Assembly (NCBI GenBank): GCA_003987775.1
Contig: RXJD01000022.1
Coordinates: 62,001-126,000, forward strand
Reading direction: 5' to 3'
Origin: Mycobacterium sp.
GTDB taxonomy: Bacteria; Actinomycetota; Actinomycetes; Mycobacteriales; Mycobacteriaceae
DNA: 64,000 nucleotides
The notes below the pieces were generated by a model. It saw only the letters and a program-made list of their open reading frames with translations. It did no database searches and was not told the DNA's origin. Both the position numbers and the translations under genes were made by a program. This document shows, in pieces, positions 31,388 through 43,532 of the stretch. Positions within the stretch are counted from its first letter, which is position 1. The number at the start of each line of letters is the position of its first letter.

Positions 31388-32347
31388 TCAAATTGCCTGC
31401 TGGCGCAACATAAGTACGCCGTCGCTGCGACCCGCGAAGAGGCGCTGACCCCGCAGCCTGGACCCGACCGCCACCCCGCCCTGGCCCCGCCACGCCGTGA
31501 TCAGCGCGTCCACTGCCCGGATCTGCTTGTCGGTCAGTCCGACCGCCCCGCCGGCCAGCAGCCAGCTGCGGATCACGCGGCGGCGCACCGGAGCGGGCAA
31601 TGCGGCCAAGCCAGCCGTGTCCAGCCCAGCTCCCACCGAGACGCCGGCAAGCGCGTCGGCGGCGAGCGCGTCGATCAGGTCGGTGTCCTCACGCAAGGCG
31701 GTCGCGGTGCGAGCCAGCGCCTCGGCGACACCGCCGCCCAGCACGTCCTCCAGCAGCGGCAGAACCTCGCTCCGCAGCCGGGCACGGGTGAACCGCCGGT
31801 CCACGTTGTGCGGGTCCTGCCAGGGTGTCAGGCCCAGTTCGGCGCAGGCGGCGTGGGTGCTCACCCGCCGTATCCCCAATAGCGGCCGGCACCAGGGCGG
31901 ATCGTACGGACGCATGCCCGCGATGGACCGGGCCCCGGAGCCGCGGCCCAGCCCCAGTAACACCGTCTCGGCCTGATCGTCGAGCGTGTGCGCCAACAGC
32001 ACCGGCCCGTCCCGCTGGGCTTCCAGCGCGCCGTAGCGGGCGGTGCGTGCGGCGGCCTCCGGGCCGCCATCCGACGTCACCTCGACACGCAGCACCTTCG
32101 CCGCGGCACAGCCGAGCGAAAGAGCTTGTCGCCGTGCGGTTTCGGCAACGGATGCGGAATCTTGCTGCAGGCCGTGGTCGACGATCAGGGCGGTAGTGGG
32201 CAGCAGGCCCGCCGCAACCGCGGTCAGCGCCAGCGAATCCGGCCCGCCGGACAGCCCCACGCTCCAACGATCAGTTCCACCCAGCTGGGTCTGCGCGAAT
32301 TCGCTTACTGCCCTGCGCAGTTGGGCTACAGCACCCTGTCGATCCAT
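31388..32347 (-). CDS. tilS: tRNA(Ile)-lysidine synthase
   Basis: A 319-residue enzyme that converts the wobble C34 of the AUA-reading tRNA-Ile to lysidine. The N-type ATP pyrophosphatase loop is LSGGPDSLAL, and HTLDDQAETVLLGLGRGSG is the second active-site block. The frame stays open far upstream, but the ATG at 32347 (MDRQGAVAQL) gives normal length (323 in M. tuberculosis as recalled). It overlaps the upstream zincin gene by 22 bases. Confidence 0.94.
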   Translation of the reverse strand: MDRQGAVAQLRRAVSEFAQTQLGGTDRWSVGLSGGPDSLALTAVAAGLLPTTALIVDHGLQQDSASVAETARRQALSLGCAAAKVLRVEVTSDGGPEAAARTARYGALEAQRDGPVLLAHTLDDQAETVLLGLGRGSGARSIAGMRPYDPPWCRPLLGIRRVSTHAACAELGLTPWQDPHNVDRRFTRARLRSEVLPLLEDVLGGGVAEALARTATALREDTDLIDALAADALAGVSVGAGLDTAGLAALPAPVRRRVIRSWLLAGGAVGLTDKQIRAVDALITAWRGQGGVAVGSRLRGQRLFAGRSDGVLMLRQQAI

Positions 32348-33369
32348 CGCTGTGGGTGATCGATCTCGGCGGGCAGGGGCAACGTCTCGGGGCCCGTCCA
32401 GACCGTGTTGAACCGCTGCATCCCGACCCGGTCCACCACGTGGTCCACGAACGCCTTGCCGCGGGTGTACTGGCTGAGTTTGGCCTCGAAGCCCAACAGC
32501 GCACGCAACAACCGCTGCAACGGCGGCTGCTTGCGCTGTCGACGTTCGTCGAACTTGCTGCGGATGGCGGCGACCGAGGGCACCACCACCGGCCCGACGG
32601 CGTCCATCACGTGCTCGGCGTGGCCTTCCAGCAGCGTCCCGAGCACCAGCAGTTGGTCGAGGGCCTGACGCTGCGGCTCGGACTGCACGGCGCGCACCAG
32701 CCCCAGGATTCCTTCGGGGTGGGATTCGTCGCGACCCCGGTTGCGGACGAAGTCGGCGAGCCGGCCGGCCACCTCGCGGATGTCCTCGGCGGGCTCCTGG
32801 GTCAGCAGGCCGAGCGAGCTCGACATATGGCCGGCGATCCAGGGGTTCGCCGTGAACTGCACCCGGTGGGTCACCTCGTGCAGACACACCCACAACCGGA
32901 AATCCGACGGGTCGACCTTCAGCTGCCGCTCCACGGCGATGACATTGGGATACACCAGCAGCAGCGTGCCGGCGTCCGGGCTGGTGAACGGGTCGTACTG
33001 GCCCAGGATGCCGGAGGACACGAAGGCAAGCACGGCACCGGTCTGGGCTCCGGTGAGCCGGCCGGTGAGGAAGCTGTGCGGCTTCTCGGCGCCGTTGGTC
33101 ATGGCGCGCATCGACTCGGCGGCCGCCCGGATCCATTCCGGCCGGTCCACGATACGGGCCGGAGGCACCGTGTCATCGGTGATCAGACCGGTAACTTCGC
33201 GGACCGGCGGCTCGGCCTGCTCGGCCGCCCGGGTCAGCTCCTCCATCACCTGCCGGCGGGTGTAATCAGAGGTGACCGGCCCCCCGCGGGCCAGCTTCTC
33301 CCCCACCGTGGCGGCGAACCGCCAATCGACGGCATTGCCCATCGACAGGCCGGACGATGACGGGCTCAT
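32326..33369 (-). CDS. Zinc-dependent metalloprotease-like DUF2342 protein (Rv3626c-like)
   Basis: A 347-residue protein with LHEVTHRVQF, a HExxH site near residue 169, and a later EGHAEHVMDAVG block that can give the third ligand. It belongs to the actinobacterial family called zinc-dependent metalloprotease/F420-associated protein (DUF2342). The substrate is unknown. The start at 33369 overlaps the dacB stop by four bases, so dacB, this gene and tilS form one operon. Confidence 0.85.
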   Translation of the reverse strand: MSPSSSGLSMGNAVDWRFAATVGEKLARGGPVTSDYTRRQVMEELTRAAEQAEPPVREVTGLITDDTVPPARIVDRPEWIRAAAESMRAMTNGAEKPHSFLTGRLTGAQTGAVLAFVSSGILGQYDPFTSPDAGTLLLVYPNVIAVERQLKVDPSDFRLWVCLHEVTHRVQFTANPWIAGHMSSSLGLLTQEPAEDIREVAGRLADFVRNRGRDESHPEGILGLVRAVQSEPQRQALDQLLVLGTLLEGHAEHVMDAVGPVVVPSVAAIRSKFDERRQRKQPPLQRLLRALLGFEAKLSQYTRGKAFVDHVVDRVGMQRFNTVWTGPETLPLPAEIDHPQRWIDRVL

Positions 33370-34754
33370 GTCGTGCACCCGCAGAACCACAGCTTGGTGG
33401 CCAGCGCGTCCATCGCGTTGCGGCCGTTAGGGCCGGCGTCGTTGGAGATGAAGGCGAAGGTGAGGACCCGTCCGCCGGCGTCGGTGAGCACCCCGACCAG
33501 CGAGTTCACCGCCGTCAGCGACCCGGTCTTGGCGCGCAGCCAGCCGGCCGGGCCCTGGTTGGTGGACCGGTCCAGAAAACGTTCGCCCAGCGTGCCGCTG
33601 CCGCCGGCGATCGGCAACAGGTCCAGCAGCGCCCGCAGCGACGCCTGATCCGGTCCGGCCGCGGCCTGCATCACGCCGTCCAGGGTCCGGGCCGTCAGAC
33701 GGTCGTTCACCGACAACCCGCTGGAGTCGACCAGCGCGGCGCCGCCGGTGTCGACGTGGGCCGTGTTGAGCCGGCTGGTGACGGCGTCGACCGCACCGGT
33801 GAAGCTCTGCGGCCGATTGATGGCCGCGGCCACCTCACGGCCGATGCACTCGGCCATCACGTTGTCCGAGGCGTTCATCATCTGCGACAGCCGCTGGATC
33901 AGCGGCGCCGACTGCACCACCGCGAGCTGGCGCGCGCCGGCCGGCGCCGACCCGATCGTCACCTGCGCAGGGTCGAGGCCCAGGGCAATGGCCAGCTGAC
34001 GTCCGGCATCGAGTGCCGGGGTCTTGGACCGTCTCGAGTTGACGGTGGTCGGCTGGATGCGTCCGGCGTCGATCATCGCGGACTCGATCGGAGCCACGTC
34101 GCCGTTGTCGATGTCGGCCGGGTCCCAGCCGGGTGCCAGCCCGGGACCGCTGAACGCCGAGGTGTCGACCTGCACGGCCGTCGGAGTCATGCCGCTGCGG
34201 TGCACCTGCTCGACCAGGTCGCTGATCCGGGCGGCACCCCGGTACCAGGTCTCCACACCCGGCGGTGCCGCCGACAGCGTCGGGTCGCCGGCGCCCACCA
34301 GCACGACGGGCCCCTGCGCGGCCTGACCCGCCGCCACCACCCTGGTGCTGATGCGGGCCTGCCGGTCCAGGGTGAGCAGGGCCGCTGCCGCGGTCAGCAC
34401 CTTGTTCGTCGAGGCCGGCACCATCGGCAGGTCGTCGAGCTGCCGCCAGAGTTCCTTACCGGTCATGGCGTCGGTGATCCGCCCGCCCAGCTTGCCGAGA
34501 TTTGGATCGGCCACCGCGGGCGCCAGCGCCGCCGTCACGCCTTCCGAACTCGGTGCGGCGGCGTTGTCGGCCACCGGGCTCACCCCCGCCTTGACCGTCG
34601 GCGGCCGGGGCGGCGGCACGGGTGAGCGCGCTCCATTGGGTCCGTGACCACCGGTGGTGAAGAGCACCGCGGCGGCCACCACGGCCGCGACGAACGCCAG
34701 CACCACGAGCCCGACCAGCACGTGGGTGGACTTGCGCCAGCGTTTGGGCCCCAT
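33366..34754 (-). CDS. dacB: D-alanyl-D-alanine carboxypeptidase, PBP4 type (Rv3627c-like)
   Basis: A 462-residue membrane-anchored peptidoglycan peptidase: one N-terminal transmembrane helix ([20 protein letters not shown]), a Pro-rich linker, then the PBP4 domain with SxxK in [10 protein letters not shown], SxN in NASDNVMAE and KTG in [10 protein letters not shown]. It ends in Cys residues (FCGCTT). The frame extends 44 codons upstream, including an ATG at 34799, but [10 protein letters not shown] at 34754 matches the known orthologue start. The divergent ppa gene begins 102 bases away. Confidence 0.93.
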   Translation of the reverse strand: MGPKRWRKSTHVLVGLVVLAFVAAVVAAAVLFTTGGHGPNGARSPVPPPRPPTVKAGVSPVADNAAAPSSEGVTAALAPAVADPNLGKLGGRITDAMTGKELWRQLDDLPMVPASTNKVLTAAAALLTLDRQARISTRVVAAGQAAQGPVVLVGAGDPTLSAAPPGVETWYRGAARISDLVEQVHRSGMTPTAVQVDTSAFSGPGLAPGWDPADIDNGDVAPIESAMIDAGRIQPTTVNSRRSKTPALDAGRQLAIALGLDPAQVTIGSAPAGARQLAVVQSAPLIQRLSQMMNASDNVMAECIGREVAAAINRPQSFTGAVDAVTSRLNTAHVDTGGAALVDSSGLSVNDRLTARTLDGVMQAAAGPDQASLRALLDLLPIAGGSGTLGERFLDRSTNQGPAGWLRAKTGSLTAVNSLVGVLTDAGGRVLTFAFISNDAGPNGRNAMDALATKLWFCGCTT

Positions 34755-34855
34755 CAATTCCTCAGCGATCGCGTCGTAGCTCTGCTTTTCGAGACCCATT
34801 CTGCCGAATCGGCCGTAGAGCACTGCCGCGGCACCTGCTCGACTACTGTGTACCC

Positions 34856-35344
34856 GTGCAATTCGACGTGACCATCGAAATCCCAAAGGGCCAGCGCAAC
34901 AAGTACGAGATCGATCACGTGACCGGCCGCGTGCGCTTGGACCGCTACCTCCACACCCCGATGGCCTACCCGGCCGATTACGGCTTCATCGAGGACACCC
35001 TCGGTGAGGACGGTGACCCGCTGGACGCGTTGGTGCTGCTGCCCCAGCCGGTGTTCCCCGGCGTGCTGATCGAGGTGCGGCCGGTGGCGATGTTCCGGAT
35101 GGTCGACGAGAAGGGCGGCGACGACAAGGTGCTGTGCGTGCCGGCCGGTGACCACCGGTGGGATCACGTCCAGGACATCGGCGACGTCCCCCAATACGAG
35201 CTGGACGACATCAAGCACTTCTTCGAGCACTACAAGGACAACGAGCCGGGCAAGTTCGTCAAGGCGGCCGACTGGGTGGGCCGGGACGAGGCCGAGGCTG
35301 AGGTGCAGCGGTCGGTGGAGCGGTTCCAGGCCGAAGGGCACTGA
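34856..35344 (+). CDS. ppa: Inorganic pyrophosphatase (family I)
   Basis: A 162-residue soluble pyrophosphatase. The signature [11 protein letters not shown] is present as [13 protein letters not shown], and [11 protein letters not shown] and [14 protein letters not shown] follow. It starts with GTG. The mycobacterial active-site extension with two extra histidines (HRWDH and IKHFFEHYK) is seen. Confidence 0.97.
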   Translation: MQFDVTIEIPKGQRNKYEIDHVTGRVRLDRYLHTPMAYPADYGFIEDTLGEDGDPLDALVLLPQPVFPGVLIEVRPVAMFRMVDEKGGDDKVLCVPAGDHRWDHVQDIGDVPQYELDDIKHFFEHYKDNEPGKFVKAADWVGRDEAEAEVQRSVERFQAEGH

Positions 35345-35370
35345 AGTCCGCGTCCGATAGTGTCGCGACG

Positions 35371-36639
35371 GTGACGGACGGCGCGGGTACCACCGGAGCC
35401 ACCGGCGCGTCGGTGGGCCCGGTCGCACGCGGCAGCGTCGCCCGGGTCGGCACCGCAACGGCGGTGACCGCGCTGTGCGGCTATGCGGTGATCTATCTGG
35501 CGGCGCGCAACCTGGCACCCGGCGGCTTCTCTGTCTTCGGCGTCTTCTGGGGCGCGTTCGGCCTGGTCACCGGCGCGGCCAACGGCCTGCTTCAGGAAAC
35601 GACCCGCGAGGTCCGCGCGATGCAGTACCTGGACGTGCTCCCGGACGGCGAACGAACGCATCCGCTGCGCGTCGCCGGCATGGTCGGACTGGCCTCTGCC
35701 GTCCTGATCGCGGGCAGCTCGGTGCTGTGGAGCGGACGAGTCTTCGTCGAGGACCGCTGGCTGTCGGTCCTCCTGCTCAGCGTCGGACTGGCGGGTTTCT
35801 GCCTGCACGCGACGCTGCTGGGCACGCTCGCCGGCGTCAACCGGTGGGGCCAGTACGGCGCGCTGATGGTGACCGACGCCGTCATCCGGGTGGCGGTCGC
35901 GACGGCGACCTTTGTGCTCAGCTGGGGGCTGGTCGGGTTTCTTTGGGCGACGGTGGCGGGGTCGGTGGCCTGGCTGATCATCCTGGCCTCCTCGCCGACA
36001 GCCCGTACAGCGGCACGTGTGCTGACGCCCGGCAGCACCGCGACGTTTCTGCGCGGCGCGGCCCACTCGATCACCGCGGCGGGCGCCAGCGCCATCCTGG
36101 TGATGGGGTTTCCGGTCTTGCTGAAGCTGACGTCTACCGAGCTGGGCGCCCAGGGCGGCGTCGTGATTCTGGCGGTGACGCTGACCCGTGCGCCGCTGCT
36201 GGTGCCGCTGACCGCCATGCAGGGCAATCTCATCGCGCATTTCGTGGACGAGCGCAGTCATCGCCTGCGCGCACTGGTCTCGCCCGCGCTGCTCATCGCC
36301 GGGATCGGCGGGGTCGGGGTACTGCTGGCCGGCCTGGTAGGGCCGTGGTTGCTGCGGTTCGCGTTCGGTTCCCAGTACCAGGCCAGTAGCGCGCTGCTGG
36401 CCTGGCTGACGGCCGCCGCCGTCGCCATCGCCCTGCTGACCCTGACCGGTGCCGCGTCGGTGGCGGCCGCGCTGCACCGGGCGTACTCGCTGGGCTGGGT
36501 CAGCGCCACCGTCGCCTCCGGGCTGCTGCTGGCGCTGCCACTGGCCCTGGAGACCCGCACCGTCATCGGCCTGCTGTGCGGTCCCATGGTGGGAATCGCC
36601 GTCCATCTGGTCGCGCTCGGACGCGGCGGACGCGTGTAA
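35371..36639 (+). CDS. Polytopic membrane protein, flippase-like (Rv3630-like)
   Basis: A 422-residue protein with about 11-12 hydrophobic helices from residue 27 (VGTATAVTALCGYAVIYLAA) to the end (VIGLLCGPMVGIAVHLVAL). Its overall layout resembles polysaccharide-lipid exporters of the MATE/Wzx clan. It starts with GTG 26 bases after ppa and lies just before ppgS, suggesting it moves the lipid-linked sugar across the membrane. That role is inferred from position only. Confidence 0.75.
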   Translation: MTDGAGTTGATGASVGPVARGSVARVGTATAVTALCGYAVIYLAARNLAPGGFSVFGVFWGAFGLVTGAANGLLQETTREVRAMQYLDVLPDGERTHPLRVAGMVGLASAVLIAGSSVLWSGRVFVEDRWLSVLLLSVGLAGFCLHATLLGTLAGVNRWGQYGALMVTDAVIRVAVATATFVLSWGLVGFLWATVAGSVAWLIILASSPTARTAARVLTPGSTATFLRGAAHSITAAGASAILVMGFPVLLKLTSTELGAQGGVVILAVTLTRAPLLVPLTAMQGNLIAHFVDERSHRLRALVSPALLIAGIGGVGVLLAGLVGPWLLRFAFGSQYQASSALLAWLTAAAVAIALLTLTGAASVAAALHRAYSLGWVSATVASGLLLALPLALETRTVIGLLCGPMVGIAVHLVALGRGGRV

Positions 36640-36652
36640 TTTTGGCCTTGAA

Positions 36653-37354
36653 ATGGCCCTGAAAATGGATTACTCCGACGCCTGGATCATCGTCCCCGCC
36701 TTCAACGAAGCCGCCGTCATCGGCGAGGTCGTCGCCGAGTTGCGAACGGTCTTCGACCACGTCGTCTGCGTGGACGACGGCAGCGCGGACGGCACCGGCG
36801 AGATCGCCCGGCAGGCTGGCGCGTTCCTGGTGCGTCATCCCATCAACCTGGGCCAGGGTGCGGCGATCCAGACCGGCGTGGAATACGCCCGAAACCAGCC
36901 CGGCGCCCAGGTCTTCGCCACCTTCGACGCCGACGGACAGCACCGCGTCAAGGACGTGACCACGATGATCGACCGGCTGAAGCAGGGCGACGTCGACATT
37001 GTGATCGGCACCCGGTTCGGCCAGCAGGTCACCAACCGGCCCCCGTTCCTCAAGCGCATGGTGCTGCAGACCGCCGCGCGGCTGAGCCGCCGCGGGCGCC
37101 GGCTCGGCCTGACCGACACCAACAACGGCCTGCGGGTGTTCAACAAGACCGTCGCCGACGGCATGAACATCACCATGAGCGGCATGAGCCACGCCACCGA
37201 GATCGTCATGATGATCGCCGAAAACCATTGGCGGGTGGCCGAAGTGCCGGTCGAGGTGCTCTACACCGAGTACTCCAAGTCCAAGGGGCAGCCGTTGCTC
37301 AACGGCGTCAACATCATCTTCGACGGTTTTCTGCGAGGGAGGATGCGGAGATGA
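36653..37354 (+). CDS. ppgS: Polyprenyl-phosphate N-acetylgalactosaminyl synthase
   Basis: A 233-residue GT2 glycosyltransferase: WIIVPAFNEAAVIGEVV, the nucleotide site VDDGSADGT, TFDADGQHRV (DxD-like) and GTRFGQQ. In M. tuberculosis the orthologue Rv3631 transfers GalNAc to polyprenyl phosphate, the donor for the galactosamine on arabinogalactan. ATG at 36653 or 36665 (MDYSDAW) both fit. It is followed after 13 bases by its small membrane partner. Confidence 0.87.
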   Translation: MALKMDYSDAWIIVPAFNEAAVIGEVVAELRTVFDHVVCVDDGSADGTGEIARQAGAFLVRHPINLGQGAAIQTGVEYARNQPGAQVFATFDADGQHRVKDVTTMIDRLKQGDVDIVIGTRFGQQVTNRPPFLKRMVLQTAARLSRRGRRLGLTDTNNGLRVFNKTVADGMNITMSGMSHATEIVMMIAENHWRVAEVPVEVLYTEYSKSKGQPLLNGVNIIFDGFLRGRMRR

Positions 37355-37367
37355 AAAGGACCGGAGA

Positions 37368-40415
<3,048 letters not shown>

Positions 40416-40489
40416 GCCGCCGAAATGAAACGTTCTGACGGGCGATCCCGATACCCTTCTTGTCGACCAGTCCGAGTGGGAGGGCAGCG

Positions 40490-41686
40490 TTGTCGAACCT
40501 TGTTGCGGTTCCGGAGCTGATAACCTCCGCGGCAACGGATCTGGCGGGTATCAGGTCGGCGCTGTGCGCCGCCAACGCGTGCGCGGCGCCGCCCACCTCG
40601 GCCGTGCTGGCCGCCGGAGCCGACGAGGTGTCGGCGGCGGTAGCGGCGCTGTTCTCCGGCTACGCGCGGCAGTATCAGGCGCTGAGCGCCCAATCCGAGG
40701 CTTTTCACGACCGCTTCGTGCAGTTGCTGACCTCGGGCGCCGGGGTATACGCCGCGGCGGAAGCCACCAACGCCGGTCCGCTGCAGCCGGTGCTGGACCT
40801 GATCAATGCGCCCACCCAGGCGCTACTGGGCCGGCCGTTGATCGGAAACGGGGCCGATGCCACGACGCCGGGAGGCGCCGGCGGGGCCGGCGGCCTGCTG
40901 CTCGGCAACGGCGGAAACGGCGCGGCCGGCGGGGCCGCTCAGGCCGGCGGCGCCGGCGGCGAGGCGGGTTTGATCGGTAACGGCGGTCGGGGCGGAGCCG
41001 GCGGCAGCGGAGCCGGCGGCGGCGCCGGCGGCGCCGGCGGATGGCTGCTGGGCAACGGTGGTGGCGGCGGATCCGGCGGACTGGGCGGCGGCTTCGGCGG
41101 CGCCGGCGGGGCCGCCCGGGTGATCGGCTTCGGGGGCATCGGTGGTGCGGGCGGAGTCGGCGCACTCAGCGGCACCGGCGGCGGCGGGGGCGCCGGCGGC
41201 CAGGGTGGTTTCCTGTTCGGCGGTGGCGGCAACGGCGGTGCCGGGGGCCTGGGTGGATTGGCGGGTGGCAGCGGCGTAGGGGGCAATGGCGGCGCCGGTG
41301 GGGCCGGGGGCGCCGCAGGCCTGCTGTACGGCAACGGCGGCGTGGGCGGGTCCGGCGGCCAGGGCGGTGAGGCCGCAGGTGTCGCGGGCGGCGTCGGCGG
41401 CGACGGTGGCGCCGGCGGCCGGGGTGGTGACGCCGGATGGATCGGCACGGGCGGGAATGCCGGCGGTGGTGGAGCCGGCGGGGTCGGCGGAGTCGGCGGG
41501 TCGGGGGGCGACGGCGGTGACGGCGGGGCCGGCGGATCGGCGAAGTATCTCGGTACCGGCGGCAGCGGCGGGGCCGGCGGAGTGCCCAGTCCGCCCTTCA
41601 GCGTCGCCGTCGGCGGCACCGGCGGGCCTGGAGGCGCGAAGGGCCTGATCTTCGGCGCGGCCGGCTTACCGGGGCCCGACGGCTGA
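40490..41686 (+). CDS. PE_PGRS protein
   Basis: A 398-residue protein: PE domain (about 1-95; [32 protein letters not shown]), the conserved linker with GRPLIGNG near residue 120, then Gly-Gly-X repeats to the end. The TTG at 40490 follows GGGAGGG by five bases and is the customary PE_PGRS start; the frame opens 10 codons earlier. It lies where H37Rv carries insertion-sequence genes, as I recall the map. It would be displayed on the surface by ESX-5. Confidence 0.92.
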   Translation: MSNLVAVPELITSAATDLAGIRSALCAANACAAPPTSAVLAAGADEVSAAVAALFSGYARQYQALSAQSEAFHDRFVQLLTSGAGVYAAAEATNAGPLQPVLDLINAPTQALLGRPLIGNGADATTPGGAGGAGGLLLGNGGNGAAGGAAQAGGAGGEAGLIGNGGRGGAGGSGAGGGAGGAGGWLLGNGGGGGSGGLGGGFGGAGGAARVIGFGGIGGAGGVGALSGTGGGGGAGGQGGFLFGGGGNGGAGGLGGLAGGSGVGGNGGAGGAGGAAGLLYGNGGVGGSGGQGGEAAGVAGGVGGDGGAGGRGGDAGWIGTGGNAGGGGAGGVGGVGGSGGDGGDGGAGGSAKYLGTGGSGGAGGVPSPPFSVAVGGTGGPGGAKGLIFGAAGLPGPDG

Positions 41687-41709
41687 GCCGCCCTGGCTAG
41701 CATCCCAGG

Positions 41710-42492
41710 ATGACCAGCTACGAGACCCTCGACTTCGCCCAGGACGGGCCCGTCACACGCATTGCGCTCAATCGGCCCGACGCGGCGAACAGCATCGACG
41801 ATGCGATGGCCCGCGAGCTGATGGATGCGGCAAGCCGCTGCGATGTCGCCGAGACGAAGGTCGTCCTGCTCACCGGCAACGGCCGGTTCTTCTGCGCCGG
41901 AGGTGACCTGCAGGCGATGGCGCGCTCGCCCCTGGGTGCGGGCCGATTCGTCAAGGGCATCGCCGACGACCTGCACCGGGCGATCTCGACCTTCGCCCGC
42001 ATGGACGCCGTGCTGGTCGTCGCCGTGAACGGCGCCGCGGCCGGGGCCGGATTCAGCCTTGCCCTGATGGGAGATCTGGTGCTGGCCGCCGAATCCGCGT
42101 CCTTCACGATGGCCTACACCAGGGCGGGACTGAGCCCCGATGGCAGTTCGTCGTACTACCTGCCGCGGCTGGTGGGAGTGCGGCGCGCCCAGGAGCTGAT
42201 GCTGACCAATCGGCGGCTGTCGGCCACGGAAGCGGCACAGTGGCACCTGGTCACCGAGGCCGTGCCCGACGACACGCTGACCGACCGGGCCGAAGCTCTC
42301 GTCACCCAAATGAGCTCTGCGGCAAAGCTTTCCAGTTCGTCGGTGAAGAAGCTGCTGCTGATGAGCTTCAGCAACGGCCTGGAGGAACAGATGGAGATCG
42401 AAGGCCGCATGATCGCGGCATGCGCCGGTGGCCCCGACGGCCGGGAGGGCATCGACGCGTTCCTGAACAAGCGCCGACCCGAATTCGCCTAG
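41710..42492 (+). CDS. Enoyl-CoA hydratase/isomerase family protein
   Basis: A 260-residue crotonase-fold protein. The first oxyanion loop is CAGGDLQAM and the second AVNGAAAGAGFSLAL. One catalytic Glu of true hydratases (usually in the GxxxxGGxxE block) is replaced by AAAGAGFSL/SPDGSSSYYL, in which Asp (SPDG) may serve; this fits the isomerase branch. It acts on acyl-CoA in beta-oxidation-like pathways. Its stop overlaps the convergent PE-zincin stop. Confidence 0.88.
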   Translation: MTSYETLDFAQDGPVTRIALNRPDAANSIDDAMARELMDAASRCDVAETKVVLLTGNGRFFCAGGDLQAMARSPLGAGRFVKGIADDLHRAISTFARMDAVLVVAVNGAAAGAGFSLALMGDLVLAAESASFTMAYTRAGLSPDGSSSYYLPRLVGVRRAQELMLTNRRLSATEAAQWHLVTEAVPDDTLTDRAEALVTQMSSAAKLSSSSVKKLLLMSFSNGLEEQMEIEGRMIAACAGGPDGREGIDAFLNKRRPEFA

Positions 42493-43340
42493 GAGGGCCA
42501 GAGCAGCGCGGGGATCGCCCCTGGCGGCGGCCAGGCATGGTCGTTGCGGTAAGCCCATGTCTCCCAAGGGTTGTCGTAATAAGCCAGCGTCGTGATCACG
42601 CGGGACAAGTCTTCCTCGGGGTGCAACAACCAGTAGCCGTAACCGGCGATCGTTCCGCCCGTAGTCCAGGCGGAGTAGCTGGCCGAGAACAGCGGCCCGA
42701 ACAGCCGGTTCTGCCAGACGTGGAGTGCTTCGTGGTTGAGCATGAGATCCACGGCCTTCGGGCTGTAGCCGAGATGACTCGTGACGTTGCCGAACGTGGT
42801 GGCATAGCCGGGCAGCCCGATGCCGCCCCGGTAGACGTGCGAGCCCGCTACCGCGCTCAGCGCTGCATCGTAGTTGGAATTCGGGGTCGAGTCGTTCACG
42901 ATCTGTACGGCGTAGCCCAGTGCGGTTCCCGGTGCGCCCCACGTGTAGTCCAGTAGGAAAGCGGCCCAGCCGCGCGGGTCACTGAAGTCGTAGATCGCGA
43001 ATTGGCGAGCGATGAACCCGGTGACGCGGTCGATGGCGGAGCCGACCAGCAGTGACGAGTTCGTCGCCTCGGCGGCCGCGTACGTCTGGGCCGCCGCTTG
43101 GATCGACTGCCCGAACTGCTGCAGCAGCGCCCCCGTCTGCGCGCCCAGTGCCTGGTACTGCTGGCCGAATCCGGAGAAGAGGGCGGCGACCGCCACCGAT
43201 ATCTCGTCGGCGGCCGCCGACGCGAGCGCTGTAGTCGGCGCAGCCGCGGCCAGCCGCGCCGCCTCGAGGCCGGAACCGATGCCTGCGACGTCCGCGGTCG
43301 CCAGCGTCAGCAAGTCTGGCGCCACGAACAGCTGCGACAT
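42489..43340 (-). CDS. PE-domain protein fused to a predicted HExxH metalloprotease
   Basis: A 283-residue protein: residues 1-95 are a PE domain (SQLFVAPDLLTLATADVAGI ... [14 protein letters not shown]). The rest is not PGRS but a globular domain with LMLNHEALHVWQN (H203, E204, H207: HExxH) and NPWETWAYRND (E260), the pattern of zincins in which the Glu of NPxExxAY is the third zinc ligand. The central Gly-Trp-Tyr-rich segment includes YAVQIVNDSTPN. A surface-exported zinc protease is the best prediction; activity is untested. GGAGGAAACCGC precedes the ATG at 43340. Confidence 0.82.
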   Translation of the reverse strand: MSQLFVAPDLLTLATADVAGIGSGLEAARLAAAAPTTALASAAADEISVAVAALFSGFGQQYQALGAQTGALLQQFGQSIQAAAQTYAAAEATNSSLLVGSAIDRVTGFIARQFAIYDFSDPRGWAAFLLDYTWGAPGTALGYAVQIVNDSTPNSNYDAALSAVAGSHVYRGGIGLPGYATTFGNVTSHLGYSPKAVDLMLNHEALHVWQNRLFGPLFSASYSAWTTGGTIAGYGYWLLHPEEDLSRVITTLAYYDNPWETWAYRNDHAWPPPGAIPALLWPS

Positions 43341-43432
43341 GCGGTTTCCTCCCCCCAACCTGGAACGACTCCTGATTATGGACGGGAGTCGCCGGCGCAA
43401 CCGGCATTTGATCGGCGTGGGAGGTCGAGCAG

Positions 43433-43508
43433 TGGAGCCGCCTAGGAGAATCGAACTCCTGACCTATTCATTACGAGTGAATCGCTCTACCGACTGAGCT
43501 AAGGCGGC
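43433..43508 (-). tRNA. tRNA-Thr (CGT anticodon)
   Basis: On the minus strand GCCGCCTTAGCTCAGTCGGT opens the molecule, the anticodon stem-loop is ATTCA-CTCGTAA-TGAAT (anticodon CGT, reading ACG), the T arm is GTTCGATTC, and the acceptor closes with AGGCGGC followed by T and an encoded CCA. All four stems pair well. It lies 24 bases downstream of holB. Confidence 0.97.
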
Positions 43509-43532
43509 CGTACCCTCGCGGGCGGCACGAGT

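Noticed and set aside
40939..42942. 667-codon proline-rich minus-strand frame across the PE_PGRS and enoyl-CoA hydratase genes
   Set aside because: The Pro-Pro runs are the reverse reading of Gly-Gly-X repeats; it crosses two supported genes.
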